This document shows positions 28,682-38,833 of a stretch of 64,000 nucleotides of DNA, one piece after another. The stretch's first letter is position 1. Each line of letters begins with the position of its first letter. A model generated the notes under the pieces. It was not told where the DNA came from. It made no database searches and was given only the letters and a program-made list of their open reading frames with translations. The position numbers were made by a program, and so were the translations under genes. The stretch comes from Pseudoxanthomonas suwonensis (GTDB lineage: Bacteria; Pseudomonadota; Gammaproteobacteria; Xanthomonadales; Xanthomonadaceae), in NCBI GenBank assembly GCA_003240695.1, contig QFNC01000008.1, forward strand, positions 38,084 to 102,083. The letters run 5' to 3'.

Positions 28682-31309
28682 ATGTCTCCCGTTGCTCCTT
28701 CCGGATCCCGCGGCGTTGTGCCACCCCCGGACTGGGTGGTGCTGAAGTTTGGCGGCACCAGCGTGTCCGCGCGCCAACGCTGGGACAGCGTGGGCCGCAT
28801 CGCCATGGCACGCGCGGCGCAATCGCGGGTGCTGCTGGTGGTGTCGGCCTTGAGCGGGGTGACCAACCAGCTGGTCGCGCTGAGCGAACGGCATCCGCAT
28901 GCACGGCACATGCTCGACGACCTGCTGCAGCGGCATCGCGATTTCGCGCAGGCATTGGGGCTGGATGCCGATGCCGTGATCGGCATGCATCTGGATCGCC
29001 TGCGGCGGCTGCAGGACGATGCCTGCGCGGACATCGGATCGCTGTCCTGGCAGGCCGAAGTGCTGGCGCATGGCGAACTGCTGTCGTCCACACTGGGCGC
29101 GGCCTATCTGCATGCGCAGGGGCTGGACATCGGCTGGTGCGATGCGCGCGACTGGCTGCTGGCGCAGCCGCAGCCGAACCAGAGCGACTGGGCGCTGCGC
29201 CTGTCGGTGAATTGCCAGCACGCCGAGAGCGATGACTGGCGCAGCCGTTTCGCCCGACAGCCGAGCCCGATCCTGATCACCCAGGGATTCATCGCCGGCC
29301 ATCCGCACGGAGGCACCGCGATCCTGGGCCGGGGCGGATCGGACACCTCGGCGGCCACGTTCGGGGCCCTGCTGCAGGCGCGGCAGGTGGAAATCTGGAC
29401 CGACGTGCCGGGCATGTTCAGCGCCAATCCGCGCGAAGTGCCCGGTGCCCGATTGCTGGCACAGCTGGACTATGCCGAGGCGCAGGAAATCGCCACCACC
29501 GGCGCCAAGGTGCTGCATCCGCGCAGCATCGCGCCGTGCCGGGAGGCGCGGGTGCCGATGCGCATTCTCGATACCCAGCGTCCGCAGCTGGACGGTACCC
29601 GCATCGGCGGCGACGCGGCCGTGGTGCCGGGAGTGAAGGCACTCAGCCGGCGCAACGGCATCGTGCTGGTGTCGATGGAAAGCGTCGGCATGTGGCAGCA
29701 GGTCGGGTTTCTTGCGGACATCTTCGAGCGCTTCCGCCGGCACGGCCTGTCGGTGGACCTGATCGGCTCGTCGGAAACCAACGTGACCGTGTCGCTGGAT
29801 CCCAGCGACAACCTGATCAGCACCGACGTGCTCACGCGGCTGTCGGCCGATCTGGCCGAAGTGTGCAGGGTCAAGGTGATCGCGCCGTGCGCGGCCATCA
29901 CCTTGGTCGGGCGCGGCATGCGCTCGCTGCTGCATCGCCTGTCGGACGTGTGGGCGACCTTCGGCCGCGAACGCGTGCACCTGATTTCGCAGTCGTCGAA
30001 CGACCTGAACCTGACCTTCGTCATCGACGAAGCCGAGGCCGACGGCCTGATCCCCGAGCTGCACGAGGAGCTGATCCGCAGCGGCGCGATGCCGATCGAC
30101 GAGGCCGAGGTGTTCGGGCCCAGCTGGCGGGAGTTGTGTGCGGTGCAGTCGGCGCCGGCATTGCCCGAGCCGTGGTGGCTGCCGCAGCGCCACCGCTTGC
30201 TGCAGCTGGCTGCTGCCGGCACGCCGCGCTACGTGTATCACCTGCCGACCTTGCGCAGGCAAATGGCCGCATTGCGGGCAGTACCGGCCATCGACCGGTT
30301 GTTCTATGCGATCAAGGCCAACGCCCATCCGTCGCTGCTGCAGACACTGGTGGATGGCGGCTTCGGCCTGGAATGCGTGTCGCAGGGTGAACTGGCGCAC
30401 GTGTTCGCGCATTTTCCCGGACTGGACCCGTCGCAGGTCCTGTTCACGCCCAGTTTCGCGCCCCGTTCGGATTATGCCGAGGCACTGGCGCGGGGGGTCA
30501 TCGTCACCATCGACAACGCCAGCGTGCTGCAGCAATGGCCGCAGTTGTTCGCAGGTCGCGATATCTGGCTGCGCATCGATCTGGGCCGCGGCGATGGCCA
30601 TCACGCCAAGGTGGTCACCGGCGGCATCCAGTCGAAATTCGGCCTGGCCGTCGCGGATGTGGCTGCGGTGGTGGCCTTGGCGCGGCAGATCGGCGCGCGC
30701 ATCACCGGCCTGCATGCACACATGGGCAGTGGCATCGAGAATCCGCAGCACTGGCGCGATTGCCATGCCGAGCTGATGGGCATCGCCGACGGCATCGGCA
30801 GCGTGAACACCTTGGACATCGGCGGCGGCCTGCCGATTCCGTATCGCGCCGATGCGGAGCCGTTCGACCTGCAGGCCTGGGCGCAGGGGTTGGCCGCGGT
30901 GAAGGCCGCGCGTCCGGATTACGCGCTGGTGGTGGAGCCGGGCCGCTTCATGGTGGCCCAGTGCGGCGTGCTGCTGCTGCAGGCCACGCAGGTGGTGCAG
31001 AAGCAGGGCGTGCGCCGGATCGGTGTCGATGCCGGCATGAATGCCCTGCTGCGTCCGGCGTTGTACGACGCGTGGCATGGCATCCACAACCTCACCCGAC
31101 CGGACGATGCCGAACAAGCGATGTTCGACGTGGTCGGGCCGATCTGCGAAAGCGGGGACGTGCTGGGCACGCAGCGGCGCCTGCCTGCGGCGAGTTGCGA
31201 AGGCGACGTGCTGCTGCTGGCCGATGCCGGCGCCTACGGCATGGTGATGGCCAATACCTACAACCTGCGGTCGCTGCCGGCCGAATCGATTCTGGACGAC
31301 ACGCCATGA
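28682..31309 (+). CDS. Bifunctional aspartate kinase/diaminopimelate decarboxylase
   Basis: Fusion of the first and last enzymes of lysine/DAP synthesis. Residues 1-500 are an aspartokinase: VVLKFGGTSVSARQRW at the start, LGRGGSDTSAA substrate loop, and ACT-type regulatory repeats (MWQQVGFLADIFERFRRHG, SSNDLNLTFVID). Residues 510-875 are a PLP-dependent decarboxylase: FYAIKAN with the PLP lysine K545, HMGSGI, DIGGGLPIPY and EPGRFMVAQCG. The 875 aa chain is open throughout, so this is a true fusion. It is characteristic of Xanthomonadaceae. Feedback control through the ACT region is likely. Confidence 0.96.
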   Translation: MSPVAPSGSRGVVPPPDWVVLKFGGTSVSARQRWDSVGRIAMARAAQSRVLLVVSALSGVTNQLVALSERHPHARHMLDDLLQRHRDFAQALGLDADAVIGMHLDRLRRLQDDACADIGSLSWQAEVLAHGELLSSTLGAAYLHAQGLDIGWCDARDWLLAQPQPNQSDWALRLSVNCQHAESDDWRSRFARQPSPILITQGFIAGHPHGGTAILGRGGSDTSAATFGALLQARQVEIWTDVPGMFSANPREVPGARLLAQLDYAEAQEIATTGAKVLHPRSIAPCREARVPMRILDTQRPQLDGTRIGGDAAVVPGVKALSRRNGIVLVSMESVGMWQQVGFLADIFERFRRHGLSVDLIGSSETNVTVSLDPSDNLISTDVLTRLSADLAEVCRVKVIAPCAAITLVGRGMRSLLHRLSDVWATFGRERVHLISQSSNDLNLTFVIDEAEADGLIPELHEELIRSGAMPIDEAEVFGPSWRELCAVQSAPALPEPWWLPQRHRLLQLAAAGTPRYVYHLPTLRRQMAALRAVPAIDRLFYAIKANAHPSLLQTLVDGGFGLECVSQGELAHVFAHFPGLDPSQVLFTPSFAPRSDYAEALARGVIVTIDNASVLQQWPQLFAGRDIWLRIDLGRGDGHHAKVVTGGIQSKFGLAVADVAAVVALARQIGARITGLHAHMGSGIENPQHWRDCHAELMGIADGIGSVNTLDIGGGLPIPYRADAEPFDLQAWAQGLAAVKAARPDYALVVEPGRFMVAQCGVLLLQATQVVQKQGVRRIGVDAGMNALLRPALYDAWHGIHNLTRPDDAEQAMFDVVGPICESGDVLGTQRRLPAASCEGDVLLLADAGAYGMVMANTYNLRSLPAESILDDTP

Positions 31310-31373
31310 CCTTGCCATCGCGACCTTCCTGCATGCGCACGATCCATGCCGGCACGGCACAGGAGCCATCCGC

Positions 31374-32729
31374 ATGACCACGTTCCAGCGCGATGCCGTG
31401 CGTGCATTCCGCTTCGTGCGCCATCATCTCGACCCGGATACCGGCATGGTGCGTCTGGCGTATGCCTTCGACGACGGTCCGGAACTGGTGGAAACCATCA
31501 CCATTCCCGGCGCCCCCTTCGCGCTGGATGCTGCGCGCGCACAGGCGGTGCAACGCGCGCTGCACCTGCTGCACCTGATTGCCGGGGTGAGTTACTACAA
31601 GGCCGCCGTCCCGCCTGCGATCCGCGTGGACACCCGCCCGCTGGATGTCGATACGGCCGGATTGCTGCAGCAAGTCTATCGGCACGGGCTGGGGGAGTTC
31701 GCATACCGCAACGGGCTGGATCTGGAGCGGCGCCTGCAGTTTCCGGTGGCTGCTGCCGATGTCGAAACGGCAGCACCGGTCGGTTTGCGTTCGCATGCAC
31801 TGGTCGCCATCGGCGGCGGCAAGGATTCGCTGGTCAGCATCGAGGCGCTGCGTGCCCTGCATGTGCCGCAGACCGTGACCTGGATCGGCGGCTCGCAGCT
31901 GATCGCCGCCTGCGCCCAGCGCACCGGCCTGCCCACGCTGAACATCCAGCGCCAGCTGGCACCCGAACTGTTCGAATACAACCGGCAAGGTGCGTGGAAC
32001 GGCCACATCCCGGTGACCGCGATCAACTCGGCGATCCTGGTCGTGGCGGCACTGCTGCGCGGCGACGGCCAGGTGGTGTTTTCCAACGAACGGTCGGCCA
32101 GTTACGGCAGCCTGATCGAAGGCACGGGCGAAGTGAACCACCAGTGGTCGAAAGGCTGGGCATTCGAATCCGCCTTCGCCACGCATCTGCGCCGGCACGT
32201 GGCGGCCGACCTGCGCTACTACTCGCTACTGCGGCCGCTGTCGGAACTGGCAGTGGCGCGCCAGTTCGCCCGCAGCGATCACTACGACGCGCATTTTTCC
32301 AGCTGCAACCGCAACTTCCACATCCTGGGCGAGCGTCCGGTGCAGCGCTGGTGCGGCAGCTGCCCGAAATGCCACTTCGTGTTCCTGGCGCTGGCGCCGT
32401 TCATGTCCAAGCCGCGGCTGGTGTCGATCTTCGGCCGCAATCTGCTGGACGATGCCGACCAGATTCCCGGATTCGACGCGTTGATGGAGTTCCGCGACCA
32501 CAAGCCGTTCGAGTGCGTGGGCGAGGGCCGCGAATCGCGTGCAGCCATGCAGGCCGTGGCGCAGCGCCCGGAGTGGCGCGAGGATGCGGTGGTTGCCCGC
32601 TATCGTGCCGAGGTGCTGCCGCAACTCCCGCAGCAGGATCTGGACATGGATCCCTTGATGGGCTGGCATGGAGAACACGGCATTCCGGATGATCTGGCGG
32701 AGCGGTTGCGTGCGCATTTCGCAGCTTGA
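31374..32729 (+). CDS. murL: UDP-MurNAc-L-Ala-L-Glu epimerase
   Basis: Converts the terminal L-Glu of UDP-MurNAc-L-Ala-L-Glu to D-Glu, a route shown for Xanthomonas that replaces glutamate racemase. The 451 aa protein has an ATP-pyrophosphatase-like core: [16 protein letters not shown] near residue 145, [13 protein letters not shown], and the cysteine-rich [10 protein letters not shown] and [18 protein letters not shown] segment. It starts 64 nt after the lysC-lysA stop and its 3' end overlaps the murD2 start, so the two are coupled. Confidence 0.92.
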   Translation: MTTFQRDAVRAFRFVRHHLDPDTGMVRLAYAFDDGPELVETITIPGAPFALDAARAQAVQRALHLLHLIAGVSYYKAAVPPAIRVDTRPLDVDTAGLLQQVYRHGLGEFAYRNGLDLERRLQFPVAAADVETAAPVGLRSHALVAIGGGKDSLVSIEALRALHVPQTVTWIGGSQLIAACAQRTGLPTLNIQRQLAPELFEYNRQGAWNGHIPVTAINSAILVVAALLRGDGQVVFSNERSASYGSLIEGTGEVNHQWSKGWAFESAFATHLRRHVAADLRYYSLLRPLSELAVARQFARSDHYDAHFSSCNRNFHILGERPVQRWCGSCPKCHFVFLALAPFMSKPRLVSIFGRNLLDDADQIPGFDALMEFRDHKPFECVGEGRESRAAMQAVAQRPEWREDAVVARYRAEVLPQLPQQDLDMDPLMGWHGEHGIPDDLAERLRAHFAA

Positions 32730-34098
32730 CGGCTACAGTGTTGCGTTGTGGGGCTGGGGGCGCGAGGGGCGCGCGGCCTGGCGGGCCATCCGCAGCCGCT
32801 TGCCGCAGCTGCCGCTGACGGTGCTGTGCCGCACCGACGAGGCAGCGGCCGTTGCGGACCTGGGCGACGCACATCTGGATGTGCACGTGGATCCAGTGGA
32901 TGCCGACGTGCTGGCGGCATTCGACCTGGTGGTGAAGTCGCCCGGCATCAGCCTGTACGCGGGCCATGTGGTCGATGCTGCCGCACGGGGCACGCGGTTC
33001 ATCGGCGGTACCGCACTGTGGTTTGCCGAACGCGCCGATGTACACGCGCTGTGCGTGACCGGCACCAAGGGCAAGAGCACCACCGCGGCGCTGCTGGCCC
33101 ATCTGCTGCGCGCCGCAGGGCGGCGCACGGCGCTGGCCGGCAACATCGGCATGCCGCTGCTGGAGCTGCTGGATGCGCAGGCCGACGACTGGGTGATCGA
33201 ACTGTCCAGCTACCAGACCGGCGATGTCGCCGTGTCCGGCACGCGACCGGCACTGGCCATCGTGACGAACGTCTTTCCCGAACATCTGGATTGGCACGGC
33301 AGCGAGCAGCGCTACGTGGCCGACAAGCTCTCGCTGCTGACGGCCGCGCATCCGCACATTGCCGTGTTGAATGCCGCCGACGCGCAGCTGCGTGCATTGT
33401 CGCTGCCGCACAGCCGCGTGATCTGGTTCAACCAGCCCGATGGCTGGCATCTGCGTGACGGCGTGATCCATCGAGCCGATCAGGTCGTGCTGGATACCGG
33501 TGCACTGCCCATTCCCGGTGTGCACAACCGCGGCAACCTGTGCGGCGTGCTGGCGGCGCTGGATGCGCTGGGTCACGATGCCGCGGCATTGGCTGCGCAG
33601 GCCGCCGATTTCCAGCCGTTGCCGCATCGCCTGCAGCCGCTGGGCACGCGCGACGGCGTGCTGTGGGTCAACGATTCCATCAGCACCACGCCGCATGCCA
33701 CGCTGGCCGCCTTGCAGGTGCATGCCGATCGGCCGGTGGCGCTGCTGGTGGGCGGGCACGATCGCGGCCTGGACTGGTCGGCATTCGCCGCCGCCATGCG
33801 CACGCACGCGCCTAGGGCCATCGTGGCCATGGGCCAGAACGGGCCGCGCATCCATGCCCTGCTGCAACCGCTGGCCGCGCAGGCCGGCTTCGTGCTGCAG
33901 CAGGCCGGCGACCTGGCCGAAGCCGTGCAATTGGGATGTAAGGCGCTGGATCCGGAAGGTGGCGTGCTGCTGCTGTCGCCGGGCGCGCCCAGTTTCGGGG
34001 CCTATGCCGATTACGTGGCGCGTGGCCGCCACTTCGCTGAACTGGGCGGTTTCGATCCCGCCACCATCACCGCCATCGCGGGGCTGGGCATCGCCTGA
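32710..34098 (+). CDS. murD2: UDP-MurNAc-L-alanine--L-glutamate ligase
   Basis: Mur ligase that adds L-Glu (not D-Glu) to UDP-MurNAc-L-Ala, the step before MurL. Mur features: N-terminal [16 protein letters not shown]-loop [20 protein letters not shown] near residues 115-135, [10 protein letters not shown], and [12 protein letters not shown]. The GTG at 32710 is chosen because a GGAG sits 7 nt upstream; an ATG at 32668 would give 14 more residues that are just murL in another frame. 462 aa. It forms a pair with murL, overlapping it by 20 nt. Confidence 0.92.
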   Translation: MRISQLDGYSVALWGWGREGRAAWRAIRSRLPQLPLTVLCRTDEAAAVADLGDAHLDVHVDPVDADVLAAFDLVVKSPGISLYAGHVVDAAARGTRFIGGTALWFAERADVHALCVTGTKGKSTTAALLAHLLRAAGRRTALAGNIGMPLLELLDAQADDWVIELSSYQTGDVAVSGTRPALAIVTNVFPEHLDWHGSEQRYVADKLSLLTAAHPHIAVLNAADAQLRALSLPHSRVIWFNQPDGWHLRDGVIHRADQVVLDTGALPIPGVHNRGNLCGVLAALDALGHDAAALAAQAADFQPLPHRLQPLGTRDGVLWVNDSISTTPHATLAALQVHADRPVALLVGGHDRGLDWSAFAAAMRTHAPRAIVAMGQNGPRIHALLQPLAAQAGFVLQQAGDLAEAVQLGCKALDPEGGVLLLSPGAPSFGAYADYVARGRHFAELGGFDPATITAIAGLGIA

Positions 34099-34164
34099 CT
34101 TCACCCGCGGCCAACGCGCCTGCAGTAGCGTAATGGACCAATCCCCCGATTCCGGAGTCATCCC

Positions 34165-34953
34165 ATGCGCCGCATCCTCGCTGCCGTCGCGCTGTGCACC
34201 CTCACCGGTCCGGCCTGGGCTGCCATGCAGCAGAAGCCGGTGGAATGGACCGTCGGCAAGGAGCGTTTCAGCGGTTATCTGGTCTACGACGATGCCGTGG
34301 AAAAACCGCTTCCCGGACTGGTGATGTTTCCCAACTGGATGGGCGTGACCGACCTGTCGGTGGACAAGGCCAGGCAGATCGCCGGCGACGACTACGTGGT
34401 GCTGGTGGCCGACGTGTACGGCAATGGCGTGCGGCCTGCCGATGCGGCAGCGGCCGGTGCTGCCGTGGGCAAGGCCTACGACGACGGCGGACTGCGTCTG
34501 CGCGACCGCGCCAACGCCGCGGTGGCGGCATTGAAAGCGCAGGCCGGCAAGGCGCCGCTGGACGCCACCCGCATCGGTGCATTCGGCTTCTGCTTCGGTG
34601 GCTCGGTGGCGCTGGAACTGGCGCGCAGCGGCGCCGACGTGGCCGGCGTGGTCAGTCTGCACGGCGGATTGGAGCGCCATCTTCCCGGCGCGGAGCGCAT
34701 CGTGGCACCGGTGTTGGTATTGAATGGCGCCGACGACAGCAGCGTGACCGCGGAACACGTCCAGGCCTTCCGCAAGGAAATGAAGGATGCGGGTGCCGAC
34801 TGGCAATTCGTCGACTTCGGCGGCGCGGTGCACTGCTTCGCGCAGGAGGAATCGAAGAGTCCGCCCAACTGCGTGTACGACGCCCGCGCCGCGAAACGCG
34901 CATTCGAGATGATGGACGATTTCTTCGAAGAGGTGTTCGAGACGCAGGACTGA
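34165..34953 (+). CDS. Exported dienelactone hydrolase family protein
   Basis: An alpha/beta hydrolase of 262 aa with a signal peptide (residues 1-19, ending AWA). The nucleophile is the Cys in GFCFGGSVALELA, the acid the Asp in NGADDSSV, and the base the His in GAVHCFAQ; the Cys-Asp-His triad is the DLH hallmark. Substrate unknown; periplasmic location separates it from the classic chlorocatechol enzyme. A GGAG lies about 8 nt before the start. Stands alone, convergent with the polyprenyl synthase gene. Confidence 0.9.
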   Translation: MRRILAAVALCTLTGPAWAAMQQKPVEWTVGKERFSGYLVYDDAVEKPLPGLVMFPNWMGVTDLSVDKARQIAGDDYVVLVADVYGNGVRPADAAAAGAAVGKAYDDGGLRLRDRANAAVAALKAQAGKAPLDATRIGAFGFCFGGSVALELARSGADVAGVVSLHGGLERHLPGAERIVAPVLVLNGADDSSVTAEHVQAFRKEMKDAGADWQFVDFGGAVHCFAQEESKSPPNCVYDARAAKRAFEMMDDFFEEVFETQD

Positions 34954-34965
34954 GCCGCGTCGCGC

Positions 34966-35958
34966 TCAGTGGCTGCGCTGCACGGCGTGGATCGCCAGCC
35001 CGTGCAGCCCGGCAGTGGCTGCATTGCCGGGCAGCACGGCCAGTGCAGCCTCGGCGCGGGCGGCATGCTGCAGGGCCCGCTGGCGGCTGTAGTCCAGCGA
35101 ATCATGGGCCTGGATGGCAGCGATGACCTCGGGCAGCGCGGACGCCTCGCCCTGCTGCACGATGGCGCGCAGGCGCGTGCGGGTGGCGGCATCGGCATGC
35201 TGCATGGCATGGATCAGCGGCAGCGTCATCTTGCCTTCGGCCAGGTCGTCGCCCAGGTTCTTGCCCATGGTGGCGGCATCGGAGGCGTAGTCCAGCACGT
35301 CGTCGGCGATCTGGAAGGCGTAGCCCAGTTGCAGGCCGTAGGCGTGCAGCGCAGTTTGCGTGGCGTCGTCGGCGCCGGCCAGCAGTGCGCCCAGACGGGT
35401 CGCGGCCGCGAACAGGATCGCAGTCTTGCGCTCGATCACGCGAAGATAGGCATCCTCGTCGGTGTCCGGGTTGCGGATGTGCAGCAGCTGCAGCACCTCG
35501 CCCTCGGCGATGCGGTTGGTGGTGTCGGCCAGGATGCGCTGCACGCGCATGTCGTCCAGTTCCACCATCAACTGGAAACTGCGCGAATACAGGAAATCGC
35601 CCACCAGCACGCTGGTCGCATTGCCCCACACCGCGTTGGCCGTCCGCCGGCCGCGGCGCAGGTCGGATTCGTCCACCACGTCGTCGTGCAGCAGCGTGGA
35701 GGTATGGATGAACTCGATCACCGCCGCCAGCTGGTGGGCGTCCTCGCCCATGTGCCCCAGCGCGCGTGCGGCCAGCAGCAGCAGCATCGGCCGCAGGCGC
35801 TTGCCACCGGCCTGGATGATGTACTCCGCGACCTGGTTGATCAGCACTACGTCCGAGGCCAGGCGGCGTCTGATCAGCGCATCGACCGCCTGCATGTCCG
35901 GTGCGACCAGTTGCTGGATGGTGGACAGGTCGGCGGGCGGGGCAGCGTCGCGGGCCAT
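34966..35958 (-). CDS. ispB: Trans-polyprenyl diphosphate synthase (octaprenyl type)
   Basis: Makes the long isoprenoid tail of ubiquinone. 330 aa with both aspartate-rich motifs: LLHDDVVDESDLRRG (first DDxxD) and FQIADDVLDYASD (second), plus GKRLRPMLLLLAAR and GKNLGDDLAEGKMTLP. The ATG at 35958 is used; upstream codons in frame run into the promoter, where a minus-strand TATAAT (35991-35986) is visible. Chain length (C40) is inferred from gammaproteobacterial relatives. Confidence 0.93.
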   Translation of the reverse strand: MARDAAPPADLSTIQQLVAPDMQAVDALIRRRLASDVVLINQVAEYIIQAGGKRLRPMLLLLAARALGHMGEDAHQLAAVIEFIHTSTLLHDDVVDESDLRRGRRTANAVWGNATSVLVGDFLYSRSFQLMVELDDMRVQRILADTTNRIAEGEVLQLLHIRNPDTDEDAYLRVIERKTAILFAAATRLGALLAGADDATQTALHAYGLQLGYAFQIADDVLDYASDAATMGKNLGDDLAEGKMTLPLIHAMQHADAATRTRLRAIVQQGEASALPEVIAAIQAHDSLDYSRQRALQHAARAEAALAVLPGNAATAGLHGLAIHAVQRSH

Positions 35959-36067
35959 GTGGCTCGATCGGGAACGGGGATGCGGATTATAGGATGTGTC
36001 CGATGCCGTGCCGGGAAGACGGCCCAGCCGGCGATCCGCCGACATCCGATAGCACCGGCAGGGCCGC

Positions 36068-36097
36068 TATACTGCAATGCCTTGGCCCGATTCGGGC
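36068..36097 (+). promoter_or_regulatory. ssb promoter -10 and leader inverted repeat
   Basis: TATACT at 36068-36073 is a good -10; no convincing -35 at 17 nt. GCCCGA-T-TCGGGC (36085-36097) follows 11 nt later, almost the same inverted repeat and spacing as in front of lysC-lysA. No LexA-type CTG-N10-CAG box is seen. Confidence 0.35.
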
Positions 36098-36127
36098 GAT
36101 GACTGAACACATGAAGGACGGCAGGCA

Positions 36128-36613
36128 ATGGCCCGTGGCATCAACAAAGTGATCCTGGTCGGCAATCTCGGCAACGACCCCGAAGTGAAGTACACCCAGG
36201 GCGGATTGACCGTCACCAAGGCCAGCCTGGCCACCACCACGGTGCGCAAGGACCGCGATGGCAACAACCAGGAAAAGACCGAGTGGCACCGGGTCACCTT
36301 CTTCGGCAAGCTGGGCGAGATCGCCGGCGAATACCTGAAGAAGGGTTCTCAGGTGTACGTGGAAGGCCGCATCAGCTACAGCGAAAGCACCGGCGACGAC
36401 GGCCAGAAGCGCTACTTCACCGACATCATCGCCGATGAAATGCAGATGCTCGGCGGCCGTGGCGAAGGCGGCGGCGCGTCGTCCGGCAGCGGCAACTACG
36501 AGCGCTCGCCGCGGCAAGCCCCGCCACAGCGCCGCGAGCCGGCCCAGCGGCAGGCGCCACCGGCAGCGAAGGAATACGCCGACGACTTCTCGGACGACGA
36601 CATCCCGTTCTGA
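36128..36613 (+). CDS. ssb: Single-stranded DNA-binding protein
   Basis: The 161 aa protein has an OB fold over residues 1-110 ([59 protein letters not shown]), a Gly/Gln/Pro-rich disordered linker, and the acidic tip DDDIPF at 156-161 that docks repair and replication partners. Normal length, no anomalies. Essential for replication and repair. Confidence 0.97.
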   Translation: MARGINKVILVGNLGNDPEVKYTQGGLTVTKASLATTTVRKDRDGNNQEKTEWHRVTFFGKLGEIAGEYLKKGSQVYVEGRISYSESTGDDGQKRYFTDIIADEMQMLGGRGEGGGASSGSGNYERSPRQAPPQRREPAQRQAPPAAKEYADDFSDDDIPF

Positions 36614-36670
36614 TGCAGCGGTGCTGCAGGTCGCGATCGTTCACCCCTTTCTTGCTTGGATCACGCATCG

Positions 36671-38653
36671 ATGAAAGCGCTTCGCTCGTGTGCACTGGCT
36701 GCCGCCCTGTGTGCCGGCATGGGAGGACAGGCCCAGGCCCAGGTTGCGGCGTCAGCCGTGAACGTGGATGCCTACATCAAGCTGGACACGTTCCAACGCA
36801 TCAAGATATCGCCGTCCGGCGAGTATTTCGCCGCCACGGTGCCGTATCCGGACCGCACCGTGCTGGCGATCCTGCGACGCAGCGACAACAAGATCACCGG
36901 CAGCCTGCAGATGGGCAAGAACACTCATGTCGACGATTTCTGGTGGGTGAATCCGACCCGCGTGCTGGTCAGCACCACCGAGAAATACGGCTCGCTCGAC
37001 CGGCCGCAACCGACCGGCGAGCTGTACGCGATCAATGCCAACGGCAGTGGCGCGGATTTGCTGGTCGGCTACCGGGTGGACGATGGCGGTGCCGGTACCC
37101 ACATCAAGCCGAAGAAGCGCGAATCGGTCGCGGCCTTCCTGGTGGATGACCTGCCTCATGACGACGAGAGTGTGGTGATCGCGGTGTCGCCGTTCGTGGC
37201 CGATCCGTACACGCGCGCCGAGCGCATGAATGTCAATACCGGCCGGCGCGTGACCATCGCGCGGGCACCGGTGCGCAATGCGGATTTCGTGACCGACAAC
37301 GCCGGGGCGGTGCGATTCGCCTACGGTCAAGGCACCGATCTGATCAGCAAGCTGTACTACCGAGCCAGTGAAAAGGCGGAATGGACGCTGTTGAACGACG
37401 AATCGGCGACCGGAAGAGGCGAATGGGCCGTCGGATTCTCGCCCGACAACAGCACCGCCTACCTGGAAGTGGAGCAGGACAAGGGACCGAACACGCTGGT
37501 GGCCTACGACGTGGCCAGCGGCAAGCGCACGCCGTTGCTCGGCGACGACTCCGTGGACCCGGCGATCATGCTTACCCAATTGGGTGGGCTTCGGGCGCCG
37601 GTGGGCGCGATGTATCTGGATGGCAAGCCGCGCACGGCCTTCTTCGACAAGGCGGCACCAGAAGCGCGGCTGTACCGCAGCCTGGAAGCGGCCTTCCCGG
37701 ATGACTCGGTGCTGATCACCTCCACCACGGCGGACGGCAAGACGGCGCTGGTGCGCGTCGCCAGCGACCGCAACCCCGGCGACTTCTATCTGTTCGACGT
37801 GGATGCGAAGAAGGCCGAGCATCTGATCGCGCGTCGGGATTGGTTCGACCCGGCCAAGATGGGTCGGACGCGCGCGTTCACGTTCGATGCCCGGGACGGC
37901 TTGCGCGTGTCCGGACTGCTGACCACGCCAGCCGCAGGGGGCGACCGCGGCCTGCCCATGGTGGTATTGCCGCATGGCGGGCCGTTCGGCATCTACGACA
38001 CCTGGGGTTTCGATTCGGAGGTGCAGATGCTGGCCGATGCCGGTTATGCCGTGCTGCAGGTCAACTCTCGCGGCTCCGGTAATTACGGTCGCAGCTTCCG
38101 TCATGCGGGCAGACGCCAGTGGGGCCGTGCGATGCAGGACGACCTGACCGATGCCACGCGCTGGGCGATCGCGCAGGGTCATGCGGACAGCAAGCGCATC
38201 TGCATCTACGGCGGCAGCTATGGTGCCTATGCCGCACTGATGGGCGTGGCCAAGGAGCCGGATCTGTACCGTTGCGCCGTGGGCTATGTCGGGCTGTATG
38301 ACCTGCCGACCATGCACACCCATGGCGACATCCAGGAAAACGCATCCGGGCGCAACTACGTGCGTGAATGGGTTGGCGAGAAAGCGGACGTGGAAAAAGT
38401 GTCACCCAATCGGCTGAGCAACCGGATCAAGGTGCCGGTGTTCCTGGCGGCAGGCGGCGAGGACCGGCGCACGCCCATCGAACACACGAAGATGATGGAA
38501 CGCGCATTGAAATCCGCCGGCGTACCGGTCGAAACCCTGTACTACGACTCCGAGGGACATGGTTTCTACACGCGTGAACACCGCAAGGCGTACTACACGC
38601 GCTTGCTGGCATTCCTGAACCGCTCGCTGGGTGGGGCCACGGGTGCGCCTTGA
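36671..38653 (+). CDS. Exported S9 family (prolyl oligopeptidase-like) hydrolase
   Basis: The 660 aa protein has a signal peptide (residues 1-24, ending AQA), an N-terminal propeller-like region with weak repeats, and a C-terminal alpha/beta hydrolase: HGGPFGIYDTWGF, nucleophile Ser in IYGGSYGAYAALMG, Asp near AAGGEDRRTPIEH, and His in SEGHGFYTREH. Substrates are probably proline-containing peptides in the periplasm; specificity is not inferable. The ATG at 36671 directly begins the signal peptide. A second S9 enzyme is encoded at 45848. Confidence 0.9.
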   Translation: MKALRSCALAAALCAGMGGQAQAQVAASAVNVDAYIKLDTFQRIKISPSGEYFAATVPYPDRTVLAILRRSDNKITGSLQMGKNTHVDDFWWVNPTRVLVSTTEKYGSLDRPQPTGELYAINANGSGADLLVGYRVDDGGAGTHIKPKKRESVAAFLVDDLPHDDESVVIAVSPFVADPYTRAERMNVNTGRRVTIARAPVRNADFVTDNAGAVRFAYGQGTDLISKLYYRASEKAEWTLLNDESATGRGEWAVGFSPDNSTAYLEVEQDKGPNTLVAYDVASGKRTPLLGDDSVDPAIMLTQLGGLRAPVGAMYLDGKPRTAFFDKAAPEARLYRSLEAAFPDDSVLITSTTADGKTALVRVASDRNPGDFYLFDVDAKKAEHLIARRDWFDPAKMGRTRAFTFDARDGLRVSGLLTTPAAGGDRGLPMVVLPHGGPFGIYDTWGFDSEVQMLADAGYAVLQVNSRGSGNYGRSFRHAGRRQWGRAMQDDLTDATRWAIAQGHADSKRICIYGGSYGAYAALMGVAKEPDLYRCAVGYVGLYDLPTMHTHGDIQENASGRNYVREWVGEKADVEKVSPNRLSNRIKVPVFLAAGGEDRRTPIEHTKMMERALKSAGVPVETLYYDSEGHGFYTREHRKAYYTRLLAFLNRSLGGATGAP

Positions 38654-38833
38654 CCGACTTGATCGTGAACGGCCTTGCCAACGGACCGCTCCATGGCGGT
38701 GACGGGCGGCCTGCATGCCGCCGCGAATCGGCATCCAGGCGATTGCCCGAGGCGACTAATCCAGGTTAACGCCGGCTGCCAGCCGCGTGCCGTATACTGG
38801 CGGCCCGCTTTTTCCGATCCGAGGAGTATCGTC

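Noticed and set aside
31306..31377. Small open frame of 23 codons between lysC-lysA and murL
   Set aside because: No ribosome-binding site or protein-like features; it is a natural 64-nt spacer.
28589..31381. Minus-strand open frame of 930 codons antisense to lysC-lysA
   Set aside because: His/Gln/Arg-rich product with no domain; it is the usual GC-rich mirror of a real gene. The plus strand encodes a fully recognisable fusion.
32401..34833. Minus-strand open frame of 810 codons opposite murD2
   Set aside because: Composition biased to Gln/His/Arg; murD2 on the plus strand is intact.
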